A stretch of DNA of 7,332 nucleotides, from assembly GCA_013698435.1 (NCBI GenBank), contig JACCVA010000252.1, positions 1 to 7,332 of the forward strand, written 5' to 3'. Made by a program: the position numbers and the translations under genes. The notes below the pieces were generated by a model. It saw only the letters and a program-made list of their open reading frames with translations. It did no database searches and had not been told where the DNA came from. Positions 6,766 to 7,332 of this stretch are shown piece after piece (the first letter of the stretch is position 1; the number at the start of each line of letters is the position of its first letter). This DNA comes from Nocardioidaceae bacterium (GTDB lineage Bacteria; Actinomycetota; Actinomycetes; Propionibacteriales; Nocardioidaceae).

Positions 6766-6959
6766 GACGGCGCGAGGTGCTCGGCCATGAAGGATCGGGC
6801 GTGGCGGGCCAGGTCGTCGCCGTCGTTCCACAGGTTGCGCCACACCGCCGGCTGATTGCTGAGGTCCGGGTGCACGACCGCGGAGCTGAGGCGGACGTAC
6901 ACCAGCCGGTCACCGCGTTGCTGCACAGGTGTCACGAAACCGTCTTTCTCGATGTTCAT
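6762..6959 (-). CDS. Small unrecognised protein ahead of the kinase; true start unclear
   Basis: From ATG at 6957-6959 this encodes 65 residues (MNIEKDGFVTPVQQRGDRLV at the start, ending FMAEHLAPS). I do not recognise a family; no signal peptide or membrane segment is visible, and it is rich in Trp, Asp and Arg (AVWRNLWNDGDDLARHAR). Its TGA overlaps the kinase GTG by four bases, so the two are probably co-translated, which is the best evidence that it is real. The start is doubtful: no ribosome binding site precedes the ATG, and the same frame continues upstream with strongly coding codons (nearly every third base G or C; LELLDENGTDVSAHLDTYQ) to a TGA at 7032-7034, with no ATG, GTG or TTG. 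An overlapping frame starts with GTG at 7033-7035 (MNTAAV) and closes after 11 codons. A one-base frameshift joining the two would give about 90 residues. Confidence 0.5.
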   Translation of the reverse strand: MNIEKDGFVTPVQQRGDRLVYVRLSSAVVHPDLSNQPAVWRNLWNDGDDLARHARSFMAEHLAPS

Positions 6960-7035
6960 CTGGTAGGTGTCGAGGTGCGCGCTGACGTCGGTGCCGTTCT
7001 CATCGAGCAGCTCCAGCGACTGCGGCGGTGTTCAC

Positions 7036-7084
7036 CGCGTTCGACTCGAGCGGTTCAGCACTTCGAGGCTAGCGGCAGGGGAGG
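7036..7084. promoter_or_regulatory. Short divergent intergenic region between small ORF and helicase
   Basis: About 50-60 bases separate the possible GTG of the minus-strand small ORF from the helicase. Any promoters for the two divergent units must fit here or overlap coding sequence. On the minus strand TAGCCT (7066-7071) is a weak -10 candidate with no recognisable -35; on the plus strand I see no convincing boxes. The helicase ribosome binding site lies at its right end. Confidence 0.3.
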
Positions 7085-7096
7085 ATGGGGACCGCC

Positions 7097-7332
7097 ATGC
7101 GAACCGCCACTTCCTTGCTGGTCGACTTGATCCCGGCTGACCCGACCCCCGACGCGCTGTTCGACGCGTTCGAGGCGTGGGCGGCCGAGCAGGGACTCAC
7201 GCTCTACCCGGCGCAGACCGAGGCGCTGATCGAGATCGTCGACGACGCGAACGTCATCCTGGCGACCCCGACCGGCTCGGGGAAGAGCCTGGTGGCGGCC
7301 GGCGCGCACTTCGCCGCGATGGCTCACGGCAG
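7097..7332 (+). CDS. DEAD/DEAH-box helicase, N-terminal fragment (continues past right edge)
   Basis: The only supported plus-strand gene. The visible 78 residues contain LYPAQTEALIEIV (36-48), resembling the helicase Q-motif region, and ATPTGSGKS (56-64), the Walker A ATP-binding loop with Lys63, followed by LVAAGAHFAAMAHG. The combination of an AEQGLTLYPAQ lead-in and ANVILATPTGSGKS resembles actinobacterial helicases that carry a C-terminal DUF3516 domain; that domain would lie outside the window, so the subfamily is an inference from memory. The ATG at 7097 is preceded by GGGGA (7087-7091) at five bases and by AGGGGAGG (7077-7084) further up. An in-frame ATG at 7085 is possible but directly abuts the AGGGGAGG. 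It is divergent from, and probably functionally unrelated to, the sugar genes. Confidence 0.85.
   Translation, partial: MRTATSLLVDLIPADPTPDALFDAFEAWAAEQGLTLYPAQTEALIEIVDDANVILATPTGSGKSLVAAGAHFAAMAHG

Noticed and set aside
6766..6843. Longer kinase start at 6843
   Set aside because: The extra 26 residues are Arg/Pro-rich, overlap the small ORF in another frame, and are not needed by the FGGY fold; the GTG at 6765 puts the ATP loop at the expected position.
1..7332. tRNA, rRNA, CRISPR array, insertion sequence or attachment site
   Set aside because: I saw no cloverleaf-like sequence, regularly spaced repeats, transposase motif or terminal inverted repeats; composition is uniform, so no sign of recent transfer.

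Overview
This window reads as chromosomal DNA from a high-GC Gram-positive bacterium, most likely an actinobacterium. Codons end almost always in G or C, several genes start with GTG, and the truncated helicase at the right edge looks like an actinobacterial type. The genus cannot be fixed from the sequence alone. Apart from the short helicase fragment at the right end (+ strand), every gene I can support lies on the minus strand; the long plus-strand reading frames are GC-driven shadows.

In transcription order (right to left) the minus strand holds: a small unrecognised ORF with a problematic start (ends 6762); an FGGY-family sugar kinase (5314-6765); a 159-bp regulatory-looking gap with several inverted repeats; a secreted two-domain family 3 glycosidase of the NagZ type (3280-5154); a Tat-exported DUF1343 protein, the NamZ exo-N-acetylmuramidase family (1920-3230); an approximately 100-bp gap; an RpiR/MurR-type regulator (922-1818); and murQ, the MurNAc-6-phosphate etherase (1-925), whose last codons lie beyond the left edge. 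The Walker A end of a DEAD/DEAH helicase reads outward from 7097.

Together the genes describe salvage of peptidoglycan sugars. Outside the membrane, NagZ would remove non-reducing GlcNAc and NamZ would remove MurNAc from the chain ends of muropeptide-free glycan. The MurNAc would be imported, phosphorylated at C6, and cleaved by MurQ to GlcNAc-6-phosphate and D-lactate, under control of the RpiR-type regulator. The set parallels the Bacillus subtilis ybbI-ybbH-ybbD-ybbC (murQ-murR-nagZ-namZ) genes, but no PTS transporter (MurP) or amidase (AmiE) is in the window. An FGGY kinase sits there instead. This makes it a candidate for a MurNAc kinase from a family not, to my knowledge, assigned that role, and it is the most interesting point here. 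It is inference from gene context only.
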